Shown here: positions 53,481-62,585 of the stretch, piece after piece
How the letters are laid out: the number at the start of each line of letters is the position of its first letter
How positions within the stretch are numbered: position 1 is the stretch's first letter
Origin: Leeuwenhoekiella aequorea
GTDB taxonomy: Bacteria > Bacteroidota > Bacteroidia > Flavobacteriales > Flavobacteriaceae
Length of the DNA stretch: 62,585 nucleotides
NCBI RefSeq assembly: GCF_004104375.1
Contig: NZ_QOVM01000009.1
Span: forward strand, 1-62,585
Reading direction: 5' to 3'
Position numbers and translations under genes: made by a program
The notes under the pieces: model-generated
What the model was told of the DNA's origin: nothing
The model's input: only the letters and a program-made list of their open reading frames with translations
The model's database searches: none

Positions 53481-53507
53481 AAAAAGCCCGGCAATGCCGG
53501 GCTTTTT
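53481..53507 (+). terminator. Terminator after proA
   Basis: AAAAAGCCCGGC pairs perfectly with GCCGGGCTTTTT around AAT. Confidence 0.92.
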
Positions 53508-53722
53508 ATTTGTATAGCCCTAATAAAACTCTTAATTAATAAATTTAGCTAAGATGTTTAAGACTGTATTTAACTAATTTTCAGTGTACTATGTAAATCT
53601 AACTAGTATATATCATTGAAATTGTTAATATTTTCTAAAAATAGTGTATTAAGTTTGTAACCTTTTCGTAGATAGTAACGTATAAGATATAGGTTGAACA
53701 ACTTAATACACGTAATAGTCCT

Positions 53723-54586
53723 ATGAGACAATTAAAAATTACTAAACAGGTTACAAATAGAGAAACTGCTTCTTTAGACAAGTATCTTCAGGAAATAGGG
53801 AAAGTTGACCTTATTACTGCAGATGAAGAGGTAGAACTGGCACAGCGCATAAAAGCGGGGGATCAAAGAGCTCTAGAGAAATTAACTAAAGCAAACTTAA
53901 GATTTGTTGTTTCTGTTGCTAAACAATATCAAAATCAAGGTTTAACATTACCTGATTTAATTAACGAAGGTAATTTAGGTTTGATTAAAGCAGCTCAACG
54001 TTTTGATGAGACCCGTGGTTTTAAGTTTATATCTTACGCTGTATGGTGGATTAGACAATCTATATTACAAGCCCTGGCCGAACAATCTCGTATTGTACGA
54101 CTACCTCTTAACAAAATAGGCTCCATCAATAAAATAAATAAAACATTTGCTTATTTAGAGCAATCACACGAACGCCCTCCTAGCCCTGAAGAAATTGCAA
54201 AGGAGTTAGATATGAGCATTAATGATGTAAAAGAATCATTGAAAAATGCGGGACGTCACGTAAGTATGGATGCACCATTAATTTCTGGTGAGGACTCTAC
54301 ATTATATGATGTATTACGATTTGGAGAATCTCCTAATCCTGATCGGGAATTGCTTAATGAGTCTTTATGTACCGAAGTAGAACGTGCCTTAGATACCTTA
54401 ACACCCAGAGAGGCAGATGTTGTTCGTTTGTATTTTGGTCTTGGCAATCAACACCCTATGACTTTAGAAGAAATAGGTGAAACATTTGATCTTACGCGTG
54501 AGCGTGTACGACAAATTAAAGAAAAGGCAATACGTAGATTAAAGCACACATCCAGAAGTAAAATTTTAAAAACATACTTGGGATAA
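53723..54586 (+). CDS. rpoD: Primary sigma factor RpoD/SigA, short Bacteroidota type
   Basis: A 287-aa sigma-70 with only regions 1.2 to 4. [19 protein letters not shown] is region 2.1-2.2, [16 protein letters not shown] is 2.3-2.4, and [20 protein letters not shown] is 4.2. Region 1.1 and the non-conserved insert are absent, as is typical of the phylum. This sigma reads the TTG/TAnnTTTG promoters noted in this window. Confidence 0.96.
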   Translation: MRQLKITKQVTNRETASLDKYLQEIGKVDLITADEEVELAQRIKAGDQRALEKLTKANLRFVVSVAKQYQNQGLTLPDLINEGNLGLIKAAQRFDETRGFKFISYAVWWIRQSILQALAEQSRIVRLPLNKIGSINKINKTFAYLEQSHERPPSPEEIAKELDMSINDVKESLKNAGRHVSMDAPLISGEDSTLYDVLRFGESPNPDRELLNESLCTEVERALDTLTPREADVVRLYFGLGNQHPMTLEEIGETFDLTRERVRQIKEKAIRRLKHTSRSKILKTYLG

Positions 54587-54720
54587 TTTTACAAGAAATC
54601 GTTAAAAATGGGGGTCTGCAAAGACTTTTTTATTAAATTGCCTCTTATTAGTTACCCCAAAATAAAGCATTTAAGATAACAACAGTTTATCATAACTGTT
54701 CGTTTTTTGATTGATGAATG

Positions 54721-54750
54721 AATCCCCGGCTGATTACCGGGGATTTTTTG
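54721..54750 (+). terminator. Terminator between rpoD and the BLUF gene
   Basis: AATCCCCGG pairs with CCGGGGATT, then a T run. It separates rpoD from the next gene, so the upstream in-frame ATG at 54718 is not the BLUF start. Confidence 0.9.
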
Positions 54751-54777
54751 TTAAATTATTATTACAGCCATTACCCT

Positions 54778-55185
54778 ATGATTTATACCCTAACTTATGT
54801 AAGTACTGCGGTAAATCTTTTTGACAATACAGAGATTAATTCAGTTTTAAATGCTGTTAAAGAGCAAAATAAAGTTTTAAACATTTCTGGTTTTTTAGTG
54901 TATAAAGAAGGAACATATCTTCAACTTCTGGAAGGTGACAAAGAAGTTGTTTCTAAATTATATGAAAAGATAAGAAGCGATGAGCGTCATAAAAATGTAC
55001 TTACCTTACAACAATCCCAAGTTAGTCAACGTGTTTTTGATGATTATGAAAGTGGATTTTTAGTACCAAATAATACCAATTTAATTTTTGATCTCAATAG
55101 TTATTTAAAGTATTTGCGTTTACTGGAGGATAAGGAAGTAAATCAAATTATTACCATAGTTGAATCTATATATTCTAAAATGTAA
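54778..55185 (+). CDS. BLUF domain blue-light photoreceptor
   Basis: A single-domain BLUF (FAD blue-light sensor) of 135 aa. The expected residues are present: the Tyr in LTYVS (residue 7), the Asn in NKVLNISGFL, the Gln in YLQLLEG, and the tail SDERHKNVL then RVFDDY. The 3-dimensional fold of the family ends near residue 95; a further 40 helical residues follow and may pass on the signal. The ATG at 54778 is used because the earlier one is in the terminator. It sits between rpoD and rpe without an effector gene. Confidence 0.85.
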   Translation: MIYTLTYVSTAVNLFDNTEINSVLNAVKEQNKVLNISGFLVYKEGTYLQLLEGDKEVVSKLYEKIRSDERHKNVLTLQQSQVSQRVFDDYESGFLVPNNTNLIFDLNSYLKYLRLLEDKEVNQIITIVESIYSKM

Positions 55186-55209
55186 ATTTGTTTAATAAAA
55201 CTTATACCA

Positions 55210-55866
55210 ATGAAACCTACTTACCTTGCTCCATCGATATTAGCAGCAAATTTTGCAAATCTGGAACGCGATATAAAAATGATTAATGATAGTGAAGCAG
55301 ACTGGTTTCATATAGATATTATGGATGGGATTTTTGTTCCTAATATCTCATTTGGTTTTCCCGTGTTAAAATCAATTACAAAACATGCCAAGAAAACGAT
55401 AGATGTTCATCTTATGATTGTAAATCCAGATCGCTATATAAAAGAATTTGCTCTATTAGGATCTACAAACTTAATCGTTCATTATGAGGCGTGTACTCAT
55501 TTGCATAGAACTTTACAAGCTATAAAGGCCGAAGGTATGAAGGCTGGTGTCGCTCTTAATCCACATACTCCTGTAAATCTACTTAAAGATATTATTGCAG
55601 ATATTGACCAGGTTATTATAATGAGTGTGAATCCCGGTTTTGGGGGTCAGTCCTTTATTGAACATACTTATAAAAAAATAAGAGAGCTTAAAGAAATTAT
55701 TCTAAATGCAAATGCTTCAACTCTTATTGAAATAGATGGTGGAGTTACAGATCAAAATGCTGAAAAACTTCTCGCAAGTGGTGCAGATATCTTAGTGGCC
55801 GGAAGCTTTATTTTTAATTCTAAAGATCCTAGCCATACTATCAAGGCTATGAAAAATATAATGTAG
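55210..55866 (+). CDS. rpe: Ribulose-phosphate 3-epimerase
   Basis: A 218-aa TIM-barrel enzyme of the pentose phosphate pathway. APSILAANFANLERD, DWFHIDIMDGIFVPN, DVHLMI, VNPGFGGQ and IDGGV hold the metal and substrate ligands (His and Asp pairs). It lies 24 bases after the BLUF gene and may be co-transcribed with it. Confidence 0.96.
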   Translation: MKPTYLAPSILAANFANLERDIKMINDSEADWFHIDIMDGIFVPNISFGFPVLKSITKHAKKTIDVHLMIVNPDRYIKEFALLGSTNLIVHYEACTHLHRTLQAIKAEGMKAGVALNPHTPVNLLKDIIADIDQVIIMSVNPGFGGQSFIEHTYKKIRELKEIILNANASTLIEIDGGVTDQNAEKLLASGADILVAGSFIFNSKDPSHTIKAMKNIM

Positions 55867-56256
55867 ACCTTTAAAATGAGAAGAGGTACGCTGTTAAATA
55901 ATTTTAAATAATAGTATTCAAAAAAATAAGGCAGAACGGGCGTGTAAGATAGTAAAATACGTAACGCCCCCTACAGCTCACGGATCCACCATACAAAACA
56001 GAGGCCAATTCTACCCTATATGCATTATATATTTTGCAGCAATTTATAAAACATTAATTTTAATTGCCATTGTTATCATTGAAAATGATATTCTTTAACA
56101 CTTCTATCAAATTCTGCTCAAAGTAAGCTAAAACAAATCAAAAAATTTTATAGATTTCCTCATTTTGATGAATTTTTAACAAATAATTAAAATTTAACTA
56201 CAAGGTTATCATTACTAATAATTGTAGAATTTACATTCAATATTTTAGGATAAAAA
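55867..56256. other. Non-coding stretch with one structured element
   Basis: No gene is seen. Near 55938-55969, GGGCGT pairs with ACGCCC, and the enclosed GTA and TAC can extend the stem. The GC content of 55930-56010 is higher than its surroundings. The rest is AT-rich. Confidence 0.4.
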
Positions 56257-57717
56257 TTAGGGCCTTCTATAAGTGTAAATTGGAAAATCCCATATTAAAG
56301 GAAGCACAAAATATACCATACACGTAAGTATTAGTATCGATATTATATTCATCCATATACCAGCTTTTACCATATCCGGTATACGCAAATATCCTGATCC
56401 AAATACCACGGCATTAGGAGGTGTAGCAACCGGTAACATAAATGCGCAAGATGCTGCAACCGTTGTTGAGACAAGTAACAAATAGGGGTTTAAATTTAGG
56501 TTTAGAGCAATAGGCGCCAAAATAGGCAAAAGCATTGCGGTTGTAGCTAAATTAGAAGTTAATTCAGTAATGAAGTTCACACTAAATATAATAATTAGTA
56601 GAAGCAGAAAAAGCGGAAGAGCTTCTAATAATACCATCTGATTACCGAACCATTCTGCAAGACCTGTAACTTCAAAACCAGATGCTAAAGCCATACCTCC
56701 TCCAAATAGCAAAATAATGCCCCAGGGAATTTTTATAGCATCATCCCAGTTTATCAGACGATCCTCTTTGTCCTTTGTAGGTATTGTAAACAAAAGAATT
56801 CCTGCAGCTATTGCTATAATAGTATCATCTATTTGCGGTAAAAAGAGTTCTAGTAAAAAAGCACGTGAAATCCAGCAAAAGGCAGTTGCTACAAATACGA
56901 TAAGTACAATTTTTTCCTCTTGTTGAATAGGTCCCAACTCTGCCAGAAGTCTATCAATTTCCTTTTTACCTCCCGGAAATTCCTTCTGTTTAAATTTAAA
57001 AGCAACATTAGTTAAATACAACCAGGAAATAGCTAATAAGAAAATACTTATAGGCAAACCAAACTTAAACCACTGAAAAAAACTAATATCAATATTATAA
57101 ACTTCCTGAATATATCCCGCAAAAACTAAGTTAGGCGGTGTACCTATCAAAGTGGCCATCCCTCCTATCGAAGCACTATAAGCAATACCTAACATTAAGG
57201 CTTTTCCAAAAATCTGATTCTCATCTGAAATCGTGTATGGGTTATCTTTTAATTGTGATATAATAGACATCCCTATAGGAAGCATCATTACCGCTGTAGC
57301 CGTATTAGAAATCCACATAGAAAGAAAGGCGGTTGCAACCATAAAGCCTAGAATTATTTGCTTAACATTTGTTCCTATAGCCTTTATAAGATGCAAAGCT
57401 ATACGTTTATGTAGGTTCCATTTTTCAATTGCAATAGCTAACAAAAATCCTCCTAAATATAAAAATATATACTTATGCCCGTATGATTCAGTTGTTGTAG
57501 AAATGTCAAGAGCGCCAGTAAGCGGAAACAATACTATAGGAAGTAATGCCGTTACCGCAATAGGTGCCGCCTCGGTAACCCACCAGAGTGCAATCCATAA
57601 TGTTGTACATAAAACAGAATACGCCGGCGCACTCATGCCTACAGGTGGATTTAGTTGCTGTAAACAAAAAAACAATAGAGGTCCAAGTATTAGAAAAATT
57701 CCTTTTTTAATTTTCAT
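56257..57717 (-). CDS. DASS/SLC13 family sodium:dicarboxylate symporter
   Basis: A 486-aa transporter with about 11 helices. GGMATLIGTPPNLVFAGY and the second repeat TELTSNLATTAMLLPILAP are the two SNT-type motifs that bind Na+ and carboxylate in VcINDY. The likely substrates are succinate, malate or related dicarboxylates, or sulfate in some relatives. It stands alone. Confidence 0.92.
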   Translation of the reverse strand: MKIKKGIFLILGPLLFFCLQQLNPPVGMSAPAYSVLCTTLWIALWWVTEAAPIAVTALLPIVLFPLTGALDISTTTESYGHKYIFLYLGGFLLAIAIEKWNLHKRIALHLIKAIGTNVKQIILGFMVATAFLSMWISNTATAVMMLPIGMSIISQLKDNPYTISDENQIFGKALMLGIAYSASIGGMATLIGTPPNLVFAGYIQEVYNIDISFFQWFKFGLPISIFLLAISWLYLTNVAFKFKQKEFPGGKKEIDRLLAELGPIQQEEKIVLIVFVATAFCWISRAFLLELFLPQIDDTIIAIAAGILLFTIPTKDKEDRLINWDDAIKIPWGIILLFGGGMALASGFEVTGLAEWFGNQMVLLEALPLFLLLLIIIFSVNFITELTSNLATTAMLLPILAPIALNLNLNPYLLLVSTTVAASCAFMLPVATPPNAVVFGSGYLRIPDMVKAGIWMNIISILILTCMVYFVLPLIWDFPIYTYRRP

Positions 57718-57836
57718 TTATTGTACTATTTAAAGCGGCTTTCACTTTATTATTTAAAGCCGGCCTTAAATTACTTTAAATATTAATCTCCATATAATAT
57801 GTTTTACAGTTGATTGAACAAATCCATATAAACAAA

Positions 57837-57862
57837 GAAACTCCTTCGAGTGAAGGAGTTTC
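57837..57862. terminator. Terminator after the OmpA gene
   Basis: GAAACTCCTTC pairs with GAAGGAGTTTC. It lies downstream of the minus-strand OmpA operon. Confidence 0.8.
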
Positions 57863-57864
57863 TA

Positions 57865-57898
57865 CGTTAGTATACTTGATCAATTGGGCATACTAACG
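57865..57898. repeat. Second hairpin at the operon end
   Basis: CGTTAGTAT (57865-57873) pairs perfectly with ATACTAACG (57890-57898) around a 16-base loop. It lies just inside the terminator, next to the OmpA stop, and has no T run of its own. Confidence 0.6.
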
Positions 57899-57906
57899 CC
57901 TCTCAT

Positions 57907-59829
57907 TTATCTACTAACTACAATAAATTCAGATCTTCTGTTTTCAGAATATTCAACTTCAGTGCAATTTTCATTTTCCTCATCACAAATATTAATTGGT
58001 TTTGATTCGCCATATCCAATCGCACTCGCTATACGTGAAGGATCTATCCCATTTTCAATAAGCCAATCTCTGGTAGAAAGCGCCCTATTAGTCGATAGTG
58101 TTTTATTAAAATAATCTGTACCACGTTGATCGGTGTGTGCTTCTATTTTAATTATCATTTCAGGATAAGCAATCATCGCGTTCAATACCTTTCGCATTTG
58201 TATTGCTGCAATATCATTAATGTTATATCTGTAATATTCAAAATATATTGGGTCGATTTTAATCTTTTCGGTAACCCCATCGGTAACGAATATATCAGAC
58301 AAATCTTTCAATTTAAAATCTACTAATTTCATAAGATGTCCGGGAATAAGATCTGTATTTAGTTGAAGTTGATCTTTACTAAAGCCGGGTTTTGATGCTT
58401 CTACTCGATATTCTTGAGCACAGTTAAGATCTAAACTGTAAACACCATTTTCATTAGTTTCGACCTTTCTAAATTCATTATTTTCAGGATCGTAAACAGT
58501 TACTATGGCATTTGCAAGAGGCTTCTTTGTTTCCACATTATAAATAGTACCCGTTATTGATTGAATGCATTCTTTGAGATTATATTTAAAACTATAAATA
58601 TCGTCTCCTCCTTTACCTCCGTCTCTATTCGATGAAAAATATCCCGTATTTTTGGATTTCCCTTCTACGTATGCAAAATCATCTGCATTAGAGTTTATTC
58701 CCGGACCTAGATTTATAGTAGCTCCATAAACCCCATCGGTAAGTGTGGATTTATAAATATCTAAGCCACCATACCCTACGTGTCCTTCGGAAGAAAAATA
58801 CAAGGTATTGGCTGAAACAAAAGGAAATACATCATCAACAAGACTGTTAATTAAAGGTCCAAGATTAAGAGGTTTTGAATAAGTCCCGTCTTCATAAATA
58901 TCACAAACATAAATATCTGCTTTACCATAACCACCTGGCATATCTGAAGCGAAATATAATTTTTTACCATCATTAGATACAAATGGATGTCCCACAGAAT
59001 ACTCATCACCATTAAAGGGTAAAAGTTCCTTTTTAAATCGTTTTGCAGTAACATCTACTCGATAGATCTTAAAATAATTACGTTTGTCTCCTTTGAAAAC
59101 TTTACGTCTGCCATCTTGAAAACTCGATGCATAATACAGGTATTTACTATTAGGCGAAAAACTCACTGTAGCATCATGATACGGAGTTTCTAGTTTATCA
59201 TTGTATAAACCTACATCTGTCAACTCTCCGTTTGCATTAAGTTCGGCTTTATAAATTGCTAAATAAGGCGTATTATCACGCTCTGTAATCTGATTAATAT
59301 CCTTATTTCGTGATGATGAAAAGACAAATGTGTTGCCACTGAAGGATCCTCCAAAGTCGGCATACTGCGAATTAATATCCAGATTTTTCACTTCGTAAAG
59401 TGTATCACCTTTGAGCAACTCATTAAATCGAGATCGTTCTTCGTAATAAGCATTTAATAACCCATCGATTTGCCGTTCTTTTATATAAGTCTCAACAACT
59501 GTGCTCGCTTTATCATACTCTTTTAAAAACCTTAGTGTATCATAATATTGATAACCTTGAAGATTGTTTGAATTTGGTCCTGCAAGAGTATACCATTTCT
59601 CATAGTATTTTTTTGCATTATTAAAATCCCTTAAATGATAATAAGTATCTCCAACATTCATATAAACTGCTGCTGATACATTCTTTGCAGTCTCTAAATA
59701 GAGTTCATATTCTTTTGCTGCTTCAACATAAATAAAACGATCGTGTAATGTATTTGCCTTTTCAAGCTGACTTTGAGCAAATACATTTAATCCAACAAAG
59801 CAACATATTAATGTATATATATAGTTCAT
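57907..59829 (-). CDS. OmpA family protein with PD40 repeats
   Basis: A 640-aa exported protein. After the signal peptide come helical TPR-like repeats (to about 130), a beta-propeller of PD40-like blades (FVFSSSRN, YLYYASSFQDG, KLYFASDMPGG, TLYFSSEGHVGYGGLDIYKS), a carboxypeptidase regulatory-like domain (ITGTIYNVETKKPLANAIV), and a C-terminal OmpA domain (IEAHTDQRGTDYFNK, SRIASAIGYGESKP) that binds peptidoglycan. It is 10 bases downstream of porP/sprF; the pair is common in Bacteroidota and anchors T9SS surface proteins. Confidence 0.93.
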   Translation of the reverse strand: MNYIYTLICCFVGLNVFAQSQLEKANTLHDRFIYVEAAKEYELYLETAKNVSAAVYMNVGDTYYHLRDFNNAKKYYEKWYTLAGPNSNNLQGYQYYDTLRFLKEYDKASTVVETYIKERQIDGLLNAYYEERSRFNELLKGDTLYEVKNLDINSQYADFGGSFSGNTFVFSSSRNKDINQITERDNTPYLAIYKAELNANGELTDVGLYNDKLETPYHDATVSFSPNSKYLYYASSFQDGRRKVFKGDKRNYFKIYRVDVTAKRFKKELLPFNGDEYSVGHPFVSNDGKKLYFASDMPGGYGKADIYVCDIYEDGTYSKPLNLGPLINSLVDDVFPFVSANTLYFSSEGHVGYGGLDIYKSTLTDGVYGATINLGPGINSNADDFAYVEGKSKNTGYFSSNRDGGKGGDDIYSFKYNLKECIQSITGTIYNVETKKPLANAIVTVYDPENNEFRKVETNENGVYSLDLNCAQEYRVEASKPGFSKDQLQLNTDLIPGHLMKLVDFKLKDLSDIFVTDGVTEKIKIDPIYFEYYRYNINDIAAIQMRKVLNAMIAYPEMIIKIEAHTDQRGTDYFNKTLSTNRALSTRDWLIENGIDPSRIASAIGYGESKPINICDEENENCTEVEYSENRRSEFIVVSR

Positions 59830-59839
59830 AGTTCAGGTT

Positions 59840-60763
59840 TTAGAAGAATCTTGGTGAGAAGGTTGCGCCTCGTTTACGAGCTAAAGAAAACTTTATTAGC
59901 ACTTCGTGACTTCCGTCATTATATCTATTAAAGTCTGAAGTATTATAATCATAAGCATAACCTATAAAAATATTATCTGTCACTTGAAATCCTGCAAGAC
60001 CTCCTACTGCCGCATCCACGCTGTAAGAAACTCCTGCTGTAAATCGTTCAAGAAATAGAAAGTTTGCAGATAAACTTGCCCGCATAGGAGCGCCTTCGAT
60101 ATAATCGAAGAGCACTGCAGGCTTAAACTTAGTGTTACCTCCTATATCAAAAATGTAACCTCCTATTAAGTATAGATTTAACTTCTCTGTATTAACCATA
60201 CTACTTTCTTCATTGTAATATTCCTGAGAAAAAAAGTTAGGCGTAGATAATCCTAAGTACCATTTATCGCTAAATAAGTAAGTCCCAGCTCCTAATACTC
60301 CTAAGAACTTATTATCAATATTATTCATGAATGCGGGATCATTTGGATTATTAAACATCCCTTTTCTAAAATCAACATTTAGCAATCTAAATCCTGCCTT
60401 CAGACCAAATGATAAATACGTCTGAGAAGATAATTGTATAGAATAGGAAAAGTTCCCGTCAACATTTAAATCTTCAGAAGGACCTAATGCATCTCTAGTA
60501 ATATTCAGTCCTAAGCCCACATTATATGTGACTGGCGTTTCCAAACCCAGATTTACAGTTTCCGGAGCTCCATCAATACCTGTAAACTGAGCTTTATAAT
60601 TTGCCGTTATATTAAAGTTATCTGTTGACCCTACATAAGCAGGATTAATGGTCATTGTATTATACATATACTGAGAGTAGTTAGGCTCTTGCTGAGCATA
60701 AAGTCCTGTACAGCATACGCCTACTACTAGTACTCTGATTAAATTTGTAACTACTGTTTTCAT
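59840..60763 (-). CDS. PorP/SprF family type IX secretion membrane protein
   Basis: A 307-aa outer-membrane protein with a signal peptide (ending LYAQ). QEPNYSQYMYNTMTINPAYVGS is the family signature, and the rest is a beta-barrel with alternating strands. SprF-type proteins attach or export a specific partner, here probably the large adhesin just upstream. It lies 28 bases after that gene. Confidence 0.93.
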   Translation of the reverse strand: MKTVVTNLIRVLVVGVCCTGLYAQQEPNYSQYMYNTMTINPAYVGSTDNFNITANYKAQFTGIDGAPETVNLGLETPVTYNVGLGLNITRDALGPSEDLNVDGNFSYSIQLSSQTYLSFGLKAGFRLLNVDFRKGMFNNPNDPAFMNNIDNKFLGVLGAGTYLFSDKWYLGLSTPNFFSQEYYNEESSMVNTEKLNLYLIGGYIFDIGGNTKFKPAVLFDYIEGAPMRASLSANFLFLERFTAGVSYSVDAAVGGLAGFQVTDNIFIGYAYDYNTSDFNRYNDGSHEVLIKFSLARKRGATFSPRFF

Positions 60764-60791
60764 AATTAAACTTTTTAAATGAGAGGTTTAT

Positions 60792-62585
60792 TTATCGGGC
60801 AATGTATACCCATCCTGTAAGTGCACGAGCGCCGTCGTTGATCTCAAGAACATAATAATATGTTCCTGCTGGCAACCCACTTGATTTTTGAATAGAACTT
60901 GAGATATTAGAATCACCATTCCAGGTATTTAAATAACCGTTAGCGGTAAATACCAACTGCCCTGTTCTATTAAATATTTGCACTTTATTGTTAGGGTATT
61001 GCTCTATACATCTTATAGTAAATACATCGTTCATTCCATCACCATTAGGTGAGAATTCATTAAATACCATAAGACAATCTGGATCTATTTGTAATTCTGC
61101 AGCATTATTATCTAAATCTGCATCGACTGGATTAGAACTAAGAATACGAGCAATATTTAAATAGCTACCGGTATCTAATACACTAACTGTAACTGTTAAG
61201 GTAACGGTCTCGTTAGCTGCAATAGCTGGTATTGCCCACATACCTGTCTTATTATTATAGTCTCCTGATGTAGTATTAAATCCTTCAAAATCTAATCCTG
61301 ATGGTAGTCTTTCTTCTACCTGAATATCAGACAAAGCAACCTGACCCGAATTTGTAACTGTAATAGTGTATACAATTTGCTCGCCTATTGCAGGATTAAT
61401 ATTATCTACGGTTTTAGCAATTGTTAAGTCTGAACAAGCAGCGATTAAAAGATCTACATCTGCTGAAGTTTCTGTAAGGCAAGCATCATTTGATAAATAA
61501 TTGACATTTACATTTTGAGTTCCTTCTGCCTCCCAGATAACTGTAATTGAATTATCACTATCTGTACCTCCGGAAACTATACGTCCTCCGGTACTCACTG
61601 TCCAAAAGTAATCTACCATTCCCGCTTCGGTCGTATAGGTGATTTCTGAACCTAAACATCCTACATCTACTGATGCATCTAAAGTTGCTTGAACGGGTTG
61701 AGTAAGTGTAACAGTTACCCCAAATCTCTCTGTACTTTCCAGCGAGTTAACAACAAGAGCTGCATAATATGTTGTACCATTTAACAATTCTGAATTAGGA
61801 TCTAATGCCACCCCTCCAGATGCTTGAGCATACCATTTAACGTCTGATGTATTTAATACGATATCAGTTAAGGTAGGATTATCTGATGCACAGAAGCTTT
61901 GATTTGCATCACCTATCGGAGTTTCAACTCGTACAATCAGTTCGTCTGATGTAGAATCAGAATTAGAATTACCAAAGGAATTTGTTGCAGTTGCAACCAC
62001 ATCATATGTTCCTTGTGGTATTTCATTACCAGTAGGAATGGTAAGAGACCATGTATCATTACCATTGTCAGTTAAATTGCCGTCCCCTTCTTGATATGTA
62101 AATCCATTCACTGAAACGGTCAACATATCTCCTGAAGTTGCAGTACCCATTATTAAAGGTGTACTATCGCTTGTTACCTGAGCAGTTACTGTAGGCGCTA
62201 TTGGCTGATTTACATTTGATGTATCAATTGTAATTTCGTCTACTGTTGCATCATTAGCAGTATTACCCGCGTCATCAGTTACCGTTACTTCAACATCATA
62301 AGTGCCATCAGGAATCTCATTTCCTACTGGAATGACTAATTCCCAAGTGCCGTCTCCATTATCAGTTAAGTTACCATCTCCTTCTGTATAAGTAACAGTA
62401 TTTACAGTAACAGATATCTCATCAGTAGAATCTAATGTTCCCGTGATTGTTGGTGTGCTGGTGTTTGCTACAAGTTCATCAACTGTTGGAACTGTTGGTG
62501 CTACAGTGTCGATAATTAACTCATCTACTGTTGCATCATTAGCAGTATTACCCGCGTCATCAGTTACCGTTACTTCAACATCATA
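60792..62585 (-). CDS. Large surface adhesin with type B T9SS sorting domain, 5' partial
   Basis: The frame stays open through the window's right edge, so at least 598 aa are seen and the start is missing. From the known N-side: Ig-like repeats of about 95 aa (each with EGDGNLTDNG, W, P.GNEIP.GTYDV), a region with Ig-like folds, a DUF11-type domain (DLTIAKTVDNINPAIGEQIV), and a C-terminal gliding-motility/CHU_C domain (VFNEFSPNGDGMNDVF, NRTGQLVF, GTYYYVLEI, ending GWVYIAR). Type B domains direct export and PorP-linked attachment. The ATG at 62150 is internal and not the start. Confidence 0.92.
   Translation of the reverse strand, partial: YDVEVTVTDDAGNTANDATVDELIIDTVAPTVPTVDELVANTSTPTITGTLDSTDEISVTVNTVTYTEGDGNLTDNGDGTWELVIPVGNEIPDGTYDVEVTVTDDAGNTANDATVDEITIDTSNVNQPIAPTVTAQVTSDSTPLIMGTATSGDMLTVSVNGFTYQEGDGNLTDNGNDTWSLTIPTGNEIPQGTYDVVATATNSFGNSNSDSTSDELIVRVETPIGDANQSFCASDNPTLTDIVLNTSDVKWYAQASGGVALDPNSELLNGTTYYAALVVNSLESTERFGVTVTLTQPVQATLDASVDVGCLGSEITYTTEAGMVDYFWTVSTGGRIVSGGTDSDNSITVIWEAEGTQNVNVNYLSNDACLTETSADVDLLIAACSDLTIAKTVDNINPAIGEQIVYTITVTNSGQVALSDIQVEERLPSGLDFEGFNTTSGDYNNKTGMWAIPAIAANETVTLTVTVSVLDTGSYLNIARILSSNPVDADLDNNAAELQIDPDCLMVFNEFSPNGDGMNDVFTIRCIEQYPNNKVQIFNRTGQLVFTANGYLNTWNGDSNISSSIQKSSGLPAGTYYYVLEINDGARALTGWVYIAR
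62239..62585. repeat. Identical 62-base repeat within the adhesin Ig-like modules
   Basis: Bases 62239-62300 are identical to 62524-62585, with a spacing of 285 bases (95 codons), which is one repeat unit. The second copy runs into the window edge, so the identity may extend further. Confidence 0.9.

Overview
The window looks like a chromosomal segment of a flavobacterium (Bacteroidota, probably a marine Flavobacteriaceae). The evidence is AT-rich DNA, promoter -7 boxes of the form TAnnTTTG, weak Shine-Dalgarno signals, type IX secretion parts (plug protein, PorT, PorP/SprF and a type B-sorted surface protein), an Nqr sodium pump, TamL, a short primary sigma factor and a menaquinone methyltransferase. 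No tRNA, rRNA, CRISPR array, transposase or integrase was seen.

Region 1-4320 is an accessory array with the layout of integron gene cassettes. Each unit opens with a GTT-type box and closes with an AAC-type box that is the exact or near reverse complement of that same unit's opening box: GTTGGCGTG/CACGCCAAC, GTTACAGGT/ACCTGTAAC, GTTGTAACCA/TGGTTACAAC, and a 14-base pair matching at 12 of 14. Between units lie sites of about 134-143 bp whose inner arms pair (R''-L''-loop-L'-R' order), as in attC sites. The cassettes carry a CPBP protease, a non-coding unit, a small membrane-anchored protein, and a three-gene SDR/Atu4866/AraC unit. A decayed fifth site lies at about 4190-4320. No integrase is present, so this is a CALIN-like array.

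Region 4320-8100 is still accessory: an alpha/beta hydrolase, a DUF305 protein, a 44-aa coiled-coil ORF, a peroxiredoxin-like gene with a probable 5' frameshift, and a small frameshifted ORF.

Region 8100-26500 holds an NAD(P)-binding protein, thioredoxin, a DEAD-box helicase, a ChaN-like protein, a TetR/ABC/HlyD/TolC export operon whose ATPase has lost key motifs, map with an HNH-family protein and a methyltransferase, and apbE plus a conserved 120-aa gene downstream of nqrABCDEF.

Region 26500-42600 holds the T9SS plug protein, a DUF3667 protein, apaG, pruA, rsmG, a fatty acid desaturase, an aspartate-type aminotransferase, a fasciclin gene broken by a nonsense codon, ypdA, trkA-trkH, menG/ubiE, porT, a methyltransferase and an rRNA/tRNA 2'-O-methyltransferase.

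Region 42600-62585 holds tamL, fba, accD, rpsO, pnp, proC-proB-proA, the primary sigma factor, a BLUF photoreceptor, rpe, a DASS transporter, and an OmpA/PorP/adhesin cluster on the minus strand. The adhesin runs off the end of the window.
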